DNA of 64,000 nucleotides from Cantharellus purpuraceus (GCA_025174535.1 JALBUN010000047.1:558001-622000); one strand, 5' to 3'; counted from the first letter of the stretch, positions 10,829 through 26,877 are shown. Made by a program: numbers and translations. The notes: generated from the sequence alone by a model not told the origin.

Positions 10829-12180
10829 TGGAAACAACAGTTGCACTGGGTAGAGGACAGAGAGGCTAAGCAATAAAGAAGGTAGATTTATTCAAACGCG
10901 CTCGCTATCCGGAGATATATGGTAATGCCTTCGATCAACCTTACTGTACATCATATAGCTCTAGCGTAGCCCACGGCGGCGGCACTAGACGCTCATGTCA
11001 GCCGCTTCAAGTTGCCGAGGTCTAGGCGCTGCTGTCAGAAGCACTGGATGTATTTGTTTCAAAAATACGTTAAAATCATGATATTGACAGTAAATATAAT
11101 GCCAGGGAACAAACACAAAGAGTATGCTTGTATGTGATCACGGCTCCCAGGGCTGAAGCTGAAGGATCGCTCCAAAATCCATCCAAGAGCTCCGACTGTG
11201 TGTCGTGATGCATGATCGATGGATCACTTATGTATCGTGCATCAAGATCTTAGCTCTGAGGATGTCGAATGCTACTTGAAAGGCTCAGAGAAAAGATGCA
11301 TTAGTCGCGGAGACTTCAATGAGTATCTAAACCCAATTTTACGGTTCGATGATCAAACTTCTATCTTCCATCAAGATTCTGATTCGGTGACAGCCAGTTC
11401 GGAACCGGAGACCAGCGCGAGAGGCACACTACGAAGCAACTTATCGCTCTGGGAACTGTGGAGGCTTATATATTAAGGCTTGTCATCCGATGCGGTGCAT
11501 GGGCATATCGGTTATGTGAGGGTATTCTATGTCTCCACCTTCTCTTGTCTTGTGGAAGAATTTGCTCCACTTCAAAAAGAAGGGTTTGCGACACGAAGAA
11601 TAAGCATCATCTTTCCTTGCCATGCCCCAGGAGGAAGAAGCTCCATCAGGTCCACACAGCAACAAGAGATCTGTGAAAATTCTTGCTCCACTTCAAAAAG
11701 AAGGGTTTGCGACACGAGGAATCCGCATCATCTTTCCCTGCTATGCCTCAGGAGGAAGAAGCTTCATCAGGTCCGTACAGCAACAATAGATCTGTGAGAA
11801 TTCCCCCAAGCTCGGCGCTCAGCTTCAAGAGGGAGCTGCTCTTTTAGGAAGGCCGCTCAACTGGTTAACACATACTCATCGATTATAGAGGGGCGCCTAG
11901 CGCTTCCTGTACAATGCGTGACTGTCACCAAAATCAAATATCCACAATTCAAGGTTCCCTGTCCCCGAAGTAGCTGTCTTCACTTGAAACATGAGCGCAT
12001 ATTGAGATCCCGACTCTTCCGGATGGGGAAGCCTACATGTGTCAGTCACATGCAACTCAAAGCAGCAACAGCTCGGATCCTTGCGGATTCGGTTATAAGT
12101 ACATAAGATCAGTACCTAAAAGGCCATACCCTCACGTCCCGTCCCAACTTTCGTAAACGACACAACGACCCGACTCTGAA
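10829..12180. other. Gene-poor intergenic region
   Basis: About 1.35 kb between the GMC start and the first DUF6534 gene. The only clear structure is the 121-bp tandem duplication at 11562-11803. An 85-codon open frame at 11219-11476 (+) has no recognisable domain and is not called as a gene. Confidence 0.5.
11562..11803. repeat. Tandem direct repeat, two units of 121 bp
   Basis: Two adjacent copies (11562-11682 and 11683-11803) both begin TTGCTCCACTTCAAAAAGAA and end in GAATTC or AAATTC after GATCTGTGA. They differ by scattered substitutions but share length and order, so this is an old two-copy tandem duplication. Both units keep a long open frame on the + strand, but no known motif appears in it. 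Confidence 0.9.
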
Positions 12181-14115
12181 ATGCAGCCTGTTCCGGGATT
12201 CACTCCCCCGCCACCGTATTTGCCTATCGAGTTTGAGCTGATCAAATCCCTCACATGGTTTTATGCGGGTAAGTAGCCGCCCATCAGCCCGAGCTCAAAT
12301 ACACATTCTGAGTGCGCGCTGCGATGTAAGGCCTCATGATTTCTGTAATGTATGTATTCCCCCTCTCTAGTAAAGAGTCGTGGGACGTAGCGCGCGCATT
12401 TCAGGCTTTATGGTGTGACCCTCATGCAAGGATGGACATACCTCACAGGCAATCATAAGGATTCCTGGAAAATGATCATGATGGTAGGTAGAAAACCCAT
12501 TACGTGTGCTACGATGGCTCACAGTCAGAACTTGCATGGATCAGGTATTATTTGTATTGTGAGTCCTATCGTGGGCCCTCAACGCATGCGATCTCATTGA
12601 ATTTCATAGAGGCCTTGATTCCTCCACCTCAATCCTTTCAATGGTTGCGGGCCAACACTATTTTGTACGCTGAACTCACCATGCTACAGCATCTCGACCG
12701 ATGGACTTTACAGATAGACAATTATGGAAATGTTGGGACGATAGCCATTATGCCACTGTGAGGCAGTCATAGTTTTACTAGGTTGCTTCTAATTGAATAA
12801 TGTCTTCAGCTCTTTTGACCTGGAGAATACACTCACTGTAGTCACGACCTTCGTGTACGCCTACTTATCAACCTAATACTGCGGTAACGTCGCTTACAGC
12901 TGCATTTGTAGTGTCCAGCTGTTCTTTGCTAGACAAATTTATATGTGTGCGTACTTTGTTCTGTCTTGGGCATGCGAAGATCGGCTGACACTAGGACATC
13001 ATAGTCAACAAGAGAAGTTGGCCTGTTGTTATCGTTGTTGTACGTAGTACAGTTCCACTCTGCTGCCACGGATTTGCCTCTGAGGGTTTTTCTGTTAATT
13101 CAGGTTCTCTTCTCCCTTGCAGCTTTGGGTATGTTCACTCCATAATAGATCATTCACTGTCTAAGTCGATTTTATTTTATTTTTCTTGAGGTTTGGGAAT
13201 TGGTAAGTTGCTTCAGTAACGTTGCAGTCAAAGTCGAACCTCACTGTCCATGCATAGGTGTGACTGTGGAGACCATCAAAGTCGCCAATCACAGCTCTCT
13301 CGCATCATTGACTAACACGGTATGCAATGTGATGCGATGTTGTCAGTATGACCAACAGCATGCCTACAGATTATGATTGCCACTGGCCAAGGCATGGACG
13401 TCGCAAGCGATATTGTAGCCACCATCGCAATGACCTACATGCTCAACGGCTCTCGATCATCGCCTTTCGAGAAGTAAGTTGGTTGCAAGAGACGGTCCTT
13501 CCACAGCCAACCTGATGCTTCCCTCACAGAACGGGCTCTCTTGTCAAATCCTTGGTTTTATTCACGATCAATCGTGCCATTGTGGTCACGTAAGTTTCCG
13601 CCTGATAGTATCGATATCATGACAGTGGAAAACTCATTTCACATCTCAGAATCGTTCAACTCCTTTATTTAATCACTTTTGTCACTGCGCCCTCCTCCAC
13701 TCGTTGGTATGTAACCTTGAGAGGAACGGGTATAGGCGTGTACCAAACGACTGATATTATCTTTGATACCCAGGGTTGTCTTCCACATGATTGTCAGCAA
13801 GGTCTACGTCAACACGTTCCGTATGTCTATTTCATTACGTTCTCGTTTAACATCGCATTGAATTGTTACAATAGTTCTTATGTACGAGTCATATAGCACA
13901 CCCGTTCGTGGTTCGCTGATCCCGGCTGCAGGTTGAACGCACGGAATGCGTTGCGCGATAAGCATCGCAACGAGTTCTCTGACCAAAGCGCCAAGATCTC
14001 AACTACTCCCTCCTACCACTTGAAGCCTGTCATGTCAGGCTCACATAGCGTCGACAGTGTAGACGACAGACAGATCCGCGTCAAGGTCCACACTGAGTCA
14101 CAAGCGAACCCTTGA
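12181..14115 (+). CDS. DUF6534-type seven-helix membrane protein (copy 1)
   Basis: Gene of many short exons encoding a protein of about 330 residues with several hydrophobic helices. It starts MQPVPGFTPPPPYLPIEFEL, continues SLTWFYAGLMISVMLYGVT, and keeps LMQGWTYLTGNHKDSWKM. Later exons give SLVKSLVLFTINRAIVVTIV, RWVVFHMIVSKVYVNTFL and MLNARNALRDKHRNEF, the loop and tail typical of DUF6534, followed by a hydrophilic Ser-rich tail. The family is common and expanded in mushroom-forming fungi; its function is unknown, and receptor-like or transporter-like roles are only guesses. A paralogue with the same exon layout starts 3.27 kb downstream on the same strand. The stop is at 14113-14115. Some very short internal exons are uncertain. 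Confidence 0.82.
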
Positions 14116-15445
14116 ATTCAACAAAAAAGTTATGCGATATACGTCTACGGTACCATTGGTCTAGTATCTACGCTATTATTGATGAAAGGTGGAAAGGTAT
14201 CTCGGGAGTTGTGTATGGTCGGATTCTGTACTACGCTTTCTTTCGCCAAGTTATGTTTCTTCTATAATACGGGCCAGTTGGCAAGTTTGCCACTTTATCA
14301 CCTGATACAAGATGGGTTGTGCGGCGTACTCCAGGGCTACATCACAAAAGACATCCAAGCTCAGGTCCAATTATTGGCGAATCTGACGAGCCATGCGCTC
14401 TAGGTCCATTGGTGAAGCCTTGAGGCCTCTTGACTCTCCCCCGACAACCCAATGTTAACTTCCACGGCATGATTGGTATCACTTAAGACTGTCAACCCAA
14501 GCAGTGACTTGTGCCAAAAGCATTTGAAGTTTAGGGGGCACCGACAAGTTACTGTAGTTAGGGTCGGGCGGAGGGCTGGTTGTCGCGGTGTGCATCTTTC
14601 TCCGTCATGCATGCCTTGGCACCTAGGCCTCCGACCCCCTCTGCAGTGCAGCATCGATGCTGATGTAGACACACCACTGACAGTGCGTCATGGGCAAGCT
14701 CCAAGATTCTGTCTGCACAAATTGCTTCAAATTCAACACGCGTTTCACCTTGTGAACACGCCACCCCCATGGGGACCAGTGCAGTGCCTTGGGTGTAACG
14801 TACACTGATCGGTGGTAAACCTATGTTGCGGAGACAGTATAGGTGATCTGGATGATTCCAAAGTTTGTCAGAGTTTAGGTACGTCGACCACAAGCAAAGC
14901 AGGCACTCCTGTTTCTACAGGAAAGAGCTTGAGATTTGACTAATGAATATTATGTAATGTCGTGCGGTCCCTACATCTCGGCTTTGCCGATATTATGTTC
15001 TCTGGAGATATCGGGGGTCTGATAATCTCAAAATGCCAGTTGGCCATTAACCGGGTAAGCAAACTCTGATGATCGAGAGCCTGAACCCCATATGGTGGAG
15101 ATTGTCACAAACAACACTGATTGAACTGACCATCACGATGTAGGTATGTACCCCATACTATATCGAATCTAGACTGCTGGCTTCCAGTAAGACGCTCCTA
15201 TCCCCAAAGAAAATAGTAGTGATTAGTGCGACCGTTCATTTTCCCAAGGAGACGTGAGATAGCTAATACCGCCTATCACCATACATTCTGGTTGACCTTT
15301 TCCTCAAATGGCGGTACACTGGTAACCGTTGTGCACGGTCAGTTAGCGACTTCTCCTGACCCTGGAGTGGTGTCATAATATATATATCACTCGGGCATAT
15401 ATTGGTGTTATCCTTCCGGACCCAACTTACCCCCACGACTTCATC
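14116..15445. other. Intergenic region between DUF6534 paralogues
   Basis: About 1.3 kb without a supportable gene. Open frames on both strands around 14473-14893 overlap each other and carry no motif. A TATA-like AT run lies at about 15378-15390, some 60 bp before the second gene's start. Confidence 0.45.
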
Positions 15446-17373
15446 ATGCAGCTTGTCTCAGGGTTCACTCCCCCACCACCTTACATCCCTCTCGAGATTG
15501 GAATCATCAGATCGCTCACATGGTTCTATGCTGGTGAGTGGCTGCGTGTGAGTTTGAATACTTGACCTGAGCCTGATAATCATGATAGGTCTCATGATAT
15601 CAGTGATGTATGTCAACCCCTTTACTGCAGGATACTGGCTTTCAACCGGCAACTTGCGCTTCATGCACCCTAATTGATCATCTCTCTCTCTCTCTTAACC
15701 GGCAACTCGCGCAGGCTCTTCGGGGTGACCCTTATGCAAGGATGGACATACCTTACAAGCGAGCATAAAGATTCCTGGAAAATGATTGCAATGGTGATTT
15801 AAATAATTTACAATTTGCTTTTGATCACCCATATCTCGACCTAGGTGCTATTTGTTTTGTTAGTTGTCTTATCATAAATCTTTCTATGCGAGTATCATAA
15901 CGGAGAATCTTATCTACTTAGAGGCCTAGATTCATCCACCACGATCCTTTCAATGGTTGCTGGTCAACACTGGTTTGTGCGTTTAACAGCATACAGCTTT
16001 GAAGTATTATAGCTGACAGGATTGCTGCTACAGATAGATAATTATGGAAACGTCGGAGCCATAGCCATAATGCCGCTGTAAGATTATTAAAACACGACCC
16101 TACTGCTTCTGACCTAGTTCTATAGCACTTTTGATATGGAAAATACACTTACCGTGGTCACAACCTTTGTGTATGCTTACACATCTACTAAGGAGATGTT
16201 GTCACTTATAGTCGTATCATCAGCGTCCAGCTGTTCTTCGCCAGGCAAATCTACATTTGTGTGTACCTTCGGTATGTAACATGACAGTATCAGCTGACAT
16301 TAAAACATTATAGTTAACAAGAAGAGTTGGCCTGTCGTCATCATCGTTGTACGTTGGGGCTCTATTCTACTGCTATAATATTTCCCCCCATAACTTTCTG
16401 TTCGATTCAGATTTTCTTCTCCCTGGTAGCCTTGGGTATGTCCATTCCTGAAACAATGTATTTTACTGGCTGCTGAGCGCCCACTTTCAGGTTTGGGAAT
16501 TGGTAAGTTTCATTTACGCGTAAGAGCGAGATATTACTCATACTCCGCGTCAGGCGTGACCGTGGAGATCATCAAAGTCCAAAATCACAGCTCACTGGCG
16601 TCATTGGCTAACACGGTTCGTTCAGTGCGGCAAATCCGGTGTCTGGTTCATCGAATCTCTACAGATCATGATTGCCACTGGTCAGGGCATGGATGTCGCA
16701 AGCGACATTGTGTCTACGATCGCAATGACTTACATGTTACGAAGCAGTTCACGACCATCGGGTTTTCTGAGGTAGGGTATCACGAGAAAGTATTTTTGTT
16801 AAACCCCATCTCCCTCTCAGGTCCGGCTCTCTTATCAAATCATTGGTCATATTCATGGTCAATCGTGCAATTATCGTCACGTATGTTTCGATTAGCAATA
16901 TCTGGGTGGAGGGCAGCTCACGCAAGATATAAGGATTGTACAACTCCTTTATTTGATAACCTTTGTTGTGGCGCCCACATCAACACATTGGTCTGTAACC
17001 TTTGAGGAAGGTGTAAAAAACAAAGGCTGATTCCATCCTCTATTTCCAGGATTGTTTTCCACATGATTGTCAGCAAGGTCTATGTTAACACATTCCGTAC
17101 GTGTGCTTCCCTTTGTTCGAGCTGATCTCGTATTGAACCCTTTGCCATAGTTCTGATGTACGCGTTGTGTATCCACGCTCCACCTTTCACTGACCTGGTT
17201 GCAGGTTGAACGCACGAGCCTCATTGCGCGAACGACACATAAATGAGCTAAGTGACCCCGGTGTGAATGTCAACTCTTTCCACTTGAACCCCATCTCCGT
17301 GAAGAGTATCGGCAGTATGGACCACAGACAGATTCATGTCAAGGTCGACACCGAAACAAACATGGACATGTAA
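15446..17373 (+). CDS. DUF6534-type seven-helix membrane protein (copy 2)
   Basis: Tandem paralogue of the gene at 12181 with the same exon order. It starts MQLVSGFTPPPPYIPLEIGI at 15446, followed by GLMISVMLFGVT, LMQGWTYLTSEHKDSWKM, a membrane core, then SLIKSLVIFMVNRAIIVT, RIVFHMIVSKVYVNTF and LNARASLRERHINEL. The tail ends in a hydrophilic segment at TAA 17371-17373. One early intron (about 15610-15714) contains a TC microsatellite (15680-15694) flanked by two near-copies of AACCGGCAACTTGCGC, a small local duplication absent from copy 1. Function unknown; a membrane protein by composition. Confidence 0.8.
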
Positions 17374-19911
17374 CCCTTCAAGTTTTACAGTCTAGCGTAG
17401 ACACCAGCCGTTGATGTAAAAACCAGCGCCCCAAGTCTGTATGCACTCTTCGCCGTGTAACAGGTTGTACTATGGGCATTTTCTTGTCTGTATACCCTAA
17501 TTTTCATGTCGTCTATTCAGAACGCCTTCGAGTGCATCAACTTGGTGCAGTAATGCAGAATGCAATACCACTCCATTCCCCTGGGGCCACAGCGTGGCCA
17601 TTCAAGGACGCCAAGGCACTTCACTATTGCATAGGGTTGCTATTCGTTCGCCGAATGTTCTATCAACATCCGTGACATGCATCGAAACAAAAAAAAAGCA
17701 TAGTCTGAGAGCTGTCCGAGAGCTTGAGAGTTTGTCCTTATATTCACGTACCAGAAGCTACTACATCATGAGCTATGTCATTGAGACCACGAGAAGGACA
17801 GGCGAGTGATATGGAACAGGTATTATCTCATCGGATTCTAACCTCTAGGTTATGATCGGGGCAGCGACCGGAGCATGGACTATTGCTAACCGGATTTCTG
17901 CAAGAGGTAATGTAAACGCCGGTGCCCGTGGGAAAAGTAAATCTGTGTTTGTTCTGAACAAGCACCTTTCTTTTACCTTGGACTAGACTGCTTTGGACCA
18001 AGTTGGCGGCCGTCACCGGTCACCCCGAAATACCAGGTCCCACCGATGCATCTGCTGCTGCTCGTGTTGTTTGCCATGTATCTCACAGCAACAGCTGAGA
18101 GTCTGCTACTGATCATGCAATTCTCCACCAACCGCAGGCGATTTTACTGTAAGGATGTGCAGCCCATGGAGGCATGAGCACAAGAAATATCTCCTAGCCG
18201 CGAGCAAGCGCGCGGCAGCCGGAATGCGAGCATTACAATGGGAAACTCAATTGATGGAAGATATCAGATATCTGTTCCACTGTGTGGAAGACTCTTGTGA
18301 TTGTTACGCGGACTCGCTTTTGGAAAGGCCTCTCGCCGTTACACTGAACCTTGAGCTTGTGGGCCCAGGGACACAGGGACACAGGGGCACTCCTCTCTCG
18401 GACTGTGATAGCCACATCGTTGGCAGATGTCATGGACTACACTCTGGTAGACTTGTATTGGTGATTTTTATATCGAATATTAATCCTTGATCTAAACCCA
18501 TTGCAGAATCCGAGGCAATATTCCGCATGTGACCTGCATTTTTCTCGCTTGCCTTATTGCTGCTATACCAACCCAGTCATTGACGTATTCGAATTGACAC
18601 CCTTAAGGCTGTTGTCAGTCAATATCGACACGCATATCATGCTCCTTTAAAAGTGAGGTTTCAGTGTCAACTTGTCTCGTTTCCATGTGTCATACAGCTT
18701 GTGTACAAGTGATTGATTGATCGCCGTGACCGCACTATCACCACCCTCTCGATGGGACGTCGAAGACAGACTGTACAGGAACTGCCCGGGGAGCCGTGGC
18801 TCCGGTTGACCAAACGTGAATTAAGGAAAGCAGCAACCCATGACTATAGTGCCCAGGCACATATCAGTTGCTGATACATATGAAACTTTTTTTACAACGC
18901 GGATCCTGCCGGCGGAGTCCTCGAGAACGTCCATTACAACATTTTCTTCGGAGTACGTATCATGTGGACTACTTATGGCTCCAAGAACCTACCACTGAAA
19001 GGAATGGAGAAATAACCCACCCCTCAGGCCTCAGGTCTTGATCTTAGCCTTGCATGAAAAGTCACCGGTCACCGACACCCCTTCCATCGCCCTTGGGACG
19101 CCGGGAGTCGTTGTTACAATTTATTTCATGCTAGGCAGTCTTGCAAGCTGAGTGCAACCGGGATTCAGTTATTAGAATCTAATTCGTCAAATATTGTCCC
19201 GGCTACACTGGAGTGACCAGCTGGTAGTAATTTGTACATATACAATAGTATGGAGATATGGTGCAGGGTGAAAATATTGCAATGACTCTGCCTTCCGGCC
19301 ATATCATGATGGGTGTGAGTCGATGTGCTTCGATTGGGGCGAGTTTGTTTAGCACATGGCCGGTGTTGAGGATCATGAGACTCTGAAATATTCTTTCCCC
19401 CATCTTCCTCCCAGCTTCGTTGATAGGTGCTTCGGTGAGTCAAAAATGATGTACATGATGGAATAGCTGAACACACGGTGAGCCCTTTGCACTGTCGAAA
19501 ACCAAAAATACCAACAAATTAAACACTGATGCAAGGACGCACTTATGTAGATATACGACCGACTTGGCGAGGTAATGAACAACCAACATTCAATTTGTGT
19601 TCTAGGATTCCCATCCATCTTGTCCCTCACGAAACTAATGTCTTGCATCATGATAGATTCCCTCGCAACGTTAAGTATTCATTCGGCTTGGTATGTTCGA
19701 TTTCTGCAAGTGCTCCCACTATGGAGGTCCTAGAGGATGTTTCAGAGAACCCCTTTCGCACTATGGATCCCATATATTCGGTAGGATCATCTCAATGGTT
19801 GAGCACTGATCAATGGCTTCGAATAGTGATAGTCTTGTATAGTAAAGCGGATGGCCAATGTCATATACTTCTTGTGCCTGATTCTTGTAATACACTCTGA
19901 GCAGTATTAAC
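17374..19911. other. Long gene-poor intergenic region
   Basis: About 2.5 kb in which I cannot support any gene. Open frames exist (17472-17675, 18155-18490, 19529-19900 on +; 19373-19651 on -) but have no recognisable motif, no plausible splicing partners and scattered stops. A short GGGACACA duplication occurs near 18368. This gap separates the accessory left part from the housekeeping block. Confidence 0.5.
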
Positions 19912-22642
<2,731 letters not shown>

Positions 22643-22923
22643 TCATAAGCTCTCTTATATCACGTGACTATGCACGTCACGGCAGGAGAAAACGTATATT
22701 CAGAGAATTAATCATAATTCTAAGAGCGAGTGGAGGTGGGGTGTGGTCGAAACAGGTAGTAATAGTACACGGCATGCTACAGGCTGTCCTACACGCGATG
22801 ACTGGAAATATATAAGGAACGACATCTGAAGAGGTACGGCAAAGTGAATGTGAATATTCTGATAAAATAATGATCAATACACCGGTGAGTAAACATCGGG
22901 ATTGAAATCGACTCAGACCATCG

Positions 22924-24812
22924 TTATGACTCAGATCCTTTTCTCTGGAGAGCCCTCTTTCTCTCTATCTCCCACCTCTCCAGCTCCATCTTCAACTTTT
23001 CCACGCGCACCTTGTCCACTGGATGACTGGAGCTGTGCAGACCCCCGTCTTGCGAAACCCAGAGCGCCCCAGGCAGAACGCCAGGAAGTTGTGTTCCAAT
23101 GGCCTGCTGTCGCATCTCCTGGGTGAGCGGGGTATTTATCCGGGATTCCCAGAAATTCACAGCAGCTCGCGCATCCCATCCTGCTAGTGCCAATAATCTT
23201 TCACAGCATCAGCAAGAAGGTCAAATATCAAGGTTGTTTTCCTGCACCTGATAGACACTACATCGGCCTCGATCTCCATCCGGTGACTGGAGCATGAGTC
23301 CGCCGCATGTGCAAATTCACGTTTCCCAACCTCACCGACTTGCTCTAGAGCATCATTTAGAAAAGGCCCACCGACCATTGTGATAGGAAATAATAGCGCG
23401 CGAAACAGGTCTGTAATAATAGACATCAAGCTCGGTAAAAACACGCTCGCGGAAGAGAGCGTCTCAAGGTGGTGTGACAGCAGTAGGTGAGCCAGTTCAT
23501 GTGCTACAAGAATCGCGAGCTGCGCATCTTGTTCTGGGGTGGGCACCGGAGGGGTGGAGGATGGAGATGAGAACAGACTGCGCTTGAGGTATGAAAGTAA
23601 AGAAGAGGAGTTTGGTCGGTTTCCTGCTGGTGTAACTTTCCGGAGGATTTCATCCAGAAAACCTGAGAATATGACTACGCCACCACTACCGTTGGGCCCG
23701 AAGCCATATGAGAAGGCATTTGATTGACTCGGCTCGTCAGTTACCAAGAAGGAGTAGGGTGGTCCCAAGACCGAGTGGGGTGGGGTGTCGGTTGCAATGT
23801 GGCTATTATGGTGCTCTGACTCCGCATTTGGTGGTTCAAGGTAATGCAGACGCTGAGAAGCACGTGGTCGAGGGAGTAAGGGATGTTCTGGTGGAGGAGG
23901 ATATGGTGGGTCATTAGCATTCCGCTCAAACCAAGCATCATGCAACAGCTTGTCGTCCTGCAAAGCGGGAACAACGCTTTCCAAGCGTCGAAGAGTTCTC
24001 TCAACCCATAGATAACGCCAATCTGTGGGCGGAATGACTTTTGGTGGTCCATGCGACGTCGTGAGGACCTCATTTACTGCTTTATACCAACCGGGTCCTG
24101 CCAGATCACGGGCGATAGTCTCCTCCTCATCGGGAGATATAACTATGAGTCTCAGTCTATAACAGTACGTGTGCATTGAGCGTTGGTCTCGCATTCTACT
24201 TGGCAGCTCACCTTCCGGTCAGAGGTGTTCTCTCCACACTCGCCAACGCAACCAACGAAATGAGACCTGCAGGAACTAACAGGAGGAACTTCACAATGCT
24301 GTTGTTGATCCTCATCATTCTCACAAATTGAGGACGCTTTGCCTCCCACTCCGGAAATTTATTAGGGTGTCGATCTAATTTGCGCAGCCACTTGCGCCCA
24401 ATATGCTTGCGAAGCAGTGCCATAGGAACTAGCGTGAGTGCAACACGAATGACGGTCTGTAAGGTGTTGAAGACAAGAGAAGACTATGATCAGCAGCGTC
24501 AGCACGCGCGAACAAGTGTTGTGTTCTACGACGCACCTTCAAAGCCGCGAGCAAAATCGGCCAGCCTTCATTGCGTCTAGTTGCATGAAAATTGCGTGAC
24601 AAACTAATGATGCCCTTTGAAGGCGTGGGGTTTCTCGACAATCGCGATGACAGTTTTGAGATCGTTGACCGGGCTGTCCTAGTGCATGCTCCAATGTGGA
24701 GGTAGCTGTGAGACAACAGCGGCAGCATTTCCACTGAGGAGGCCCTGAAGGCAGATATTGCAAAGGGAGGTGATCTAGGACCAAGCGCGTTCCTGCTGTA
24801 TATACGCAGCAT
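22924..24812 (-). CDS. OMA1: OMA1-like mitochondrial M48 metallopeptidase
   Basis: Zinc metallopeptidase of the M48 family, here of the OMA1 type that acts at the mitochondrial inner membrane in quality control. The start at 24812 opens a leader rich in Arg/Ser/Leu (MLRIYSRNALGPRSPPF) that suits mitochondrial import. A hydrophobic helix follows (FLLLVPAGLISLVALA). The zinc site HELAH lies at 23487-23501, about residue 390, within ILVAHELAHLLLSHHLETL. The third ligand region is EIEADVVSIRLLALAGWDAR, rebuilt across an intron near 23200-23250. Proline-rich insertions are present between about residues 260 and 290. The C-terminus is a charged helix ending KRKGSES-like at 22924. SVF1 lies 167 bp upstream in the same direction. 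Confidence 0.9.
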
Positions 24813-24979
24813 CGCGGATAATCATGGCTCACTGCAGAAGGTACATATACTTGACGTTTGCTTCCGTTTCAAACTCAGCCACGGCCCCGCCCTCACGCCA
24901 ACACTGCCTGAGTCAGTGAGTCAAGCGCTTAATGTCCATCGTCGTACTAGTTCTCAGCAATTCCTCTACATTAGATCCT

Positions 24980-26434
24980 CTACGAAATAAATGTGGCCTC
25001 GTTGAAGAGCGTGCCTTTGACAGAAACTGTTGTAAGGTCATTCCCCTTAGCTCCGGGGAGGAAGCTGGTCGGGCAGGTCATAACCAATGACGCAGGATTC
25101 AACCACTGGAATATATATATAAGCCAATTCCTGGCAGAAGTGTAAACAGGCGCACCTGATAAATGTATGGCTTTGTTCCTGCAACATAGTTGACAACTAC
25201 TTTGATCATCTTCGGAATCTCTGCAAGCACGTCCACCTTCTCTATGAGGCCTTTTGGGGATTGTGGAGTCCCTACATCGACGTCCAGTTTGGCAGATACG
25301 TTGCCCTGTAGGCCAGGAGCAACACTAAGACCTGCCCATTCAAACACGAGGCGGCTTGGAGGACTGTACTTTGTGTCAGAGTCCAAATGAGTATCGAAGT
25401 GGGTCGCCCGTGACTTGATCAGGACATGATCGGACAGAGGCTCATCTGGCCATATTGTCTCACCAGTCACAGTGACTAATTTTCCCCCTACGACCAACGA
25501 CCCTACGCTCACCTTGACGCCCCCTGAGCCAGCGCCTTTGCGACCGAACTGATCCACTGTGGTGAACTCCATCTGAATAGCTGAGACACCCTCGTACTCA
25601 TCGCTTTGAAAGTTGGCAAAATTCCATCGCGAAGCTATCAGGTTAGGACGCATCCCCTGAATGGCATGGACGAACATCCCAGGTCCACATGCGGTAATGG
25701 CCTTGCCATTCTGAATGATGTGCCCAGATGCAACGGTTCGTGGCCAAAACCTATGCACAACATAACCCTCTCGTTTCTCCGGATTAGCACCAAAAGTTGA
25801 AAAGCCGCCCTTGGGACCCTTGCCCAATTTGAAGCCTGGCACAGAGGCAGGACGTGAAATGACCAATGCGATCTGAATATCTTTTGAAAGATTGGCATTG
25901 ATCGTGTAAGACTCTGCAGCTCCATCTGCTTGGTTTCCAGACTTGTGGATAATGGTGAACTCATCCGCTCGTGACGAACGTTTGTCGTATGTGACTCCCC
26001 CTGAAGACGGGGGAGGTGTCACGAAATTGGACACATTCACCGAACGCCAAACTTGCTCCCTGGTATTGGGATTGTAGACTTTACATGTAAACTGAACAGC
26101 CGGATACCACAACCTGAAGGAAATTTAACATCAATGCCAAACAAAACAAAAAAAGTAGGGAGATATACCCAGTGGACGAGTAGATGACTTGACACATAAC
26201 GAATGTGCCATCCTCGATAATATTGTACCATGTTTGTGTTTCGGTCACAAAGCCTCCTGAACATTTCCATTCCGTGTCTATGGGTTCAAGTTCGCCAAAG
26301 ACATCGTTGGGAGCATATGCCGAGGTCACGGGCTGAAAGGTCGCTGCATCAGGCGCCGAGCTGGAGATACGTCATGGACATATGGCATGAAATGATACAA
26401 CAGTTGCGACTCACAAAAATATTGAGGAGAACAT
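24980..26434 (-). CDS. SVF1: Survival factor SVF1-like protein
   Basis: Three main exons. A 20-nt first exon encodes MFSSIFF and joins SAPDAATFQPVTSAYAPND. Exon 2 carries DTEWKCSGGFVTETQTWYN. Exon 3 carries LWYPAVQFTCKVYNPN, GMFVHAIQGMRPNLIASRWN, SAIQMEFTT and a C-terminus ending EATFIS. This order of two lipocalin-like halves is characteristic of SVF1 family proteins, which in yeast are needed for survival under oxidative stress and have been linked to sphingolipid handling. The splice GG|G between TSST and LWYP keeps frame. It is divergent from the lipase gene at 26878. Confidence 0.92.
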
Positions 26435-26877
26435 CGTAAACGCTAAAGCCAAATCACGGCGGCATCGTGATGTCACAGACTCACAGTCACAAATTCTCCT
26501 GTGGCACTTGCTGAATGATTGACTGTAGCCGTCAGGGATTGACGTCTTGTGGAAGCCTGCAGCGCTGCATCTATGGCATATAAGCTGAATTGTTTCGAGC
26601 ATACAGTCCCTTCACTTCCCTGAAGATTCTCTGGCCGCTCTGTTTGCTTTGCATGATCGTATCATCTTGTTCTGTCAATCAGCAAGAAAATGTACGTCTT
26701 TTATCTGCCGAGGTTCATCATAAACGTGATAGAGTCACTGCGATCTGCCAGCTGCGACCTGTCAGCTTCTGTTACGAACTACTGCGCTTCTTTGGATGCA
26801 CCTTGTCATAGATCTCACAAGTCTTTGTTCCTTTTCATCTCACATCTTGGACACGTATTCCACCACCAACATAAACT
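26435..26877. promoter_or_regulatory. Divergent intergenic region SVF1 / lipase
   Basis: 443 bp between two divergent start codons. Open frames here (26590-26941) overlap the downstream gene in other frames and have no motif. Probably contains both promoters. Confidence 0.4.

Noticed and set aside
11219..11476. 85-codon open frame near the 121-bp repeat
   Set aside because: No motif or splice partners; length is within chance expectation.
14473..14893. Overlapping open frames on both strands between the DUF6534 genes
   Set aside because: Mutually antisense, motif-free, and no compositional support.
18155..18490. 111-codon open frame in the 17.4-19.9 kb gap
   Set aside because: No recognisable motif, no adjacent exons, and short-repeat content (GGGACACA); not enough to call a gene.
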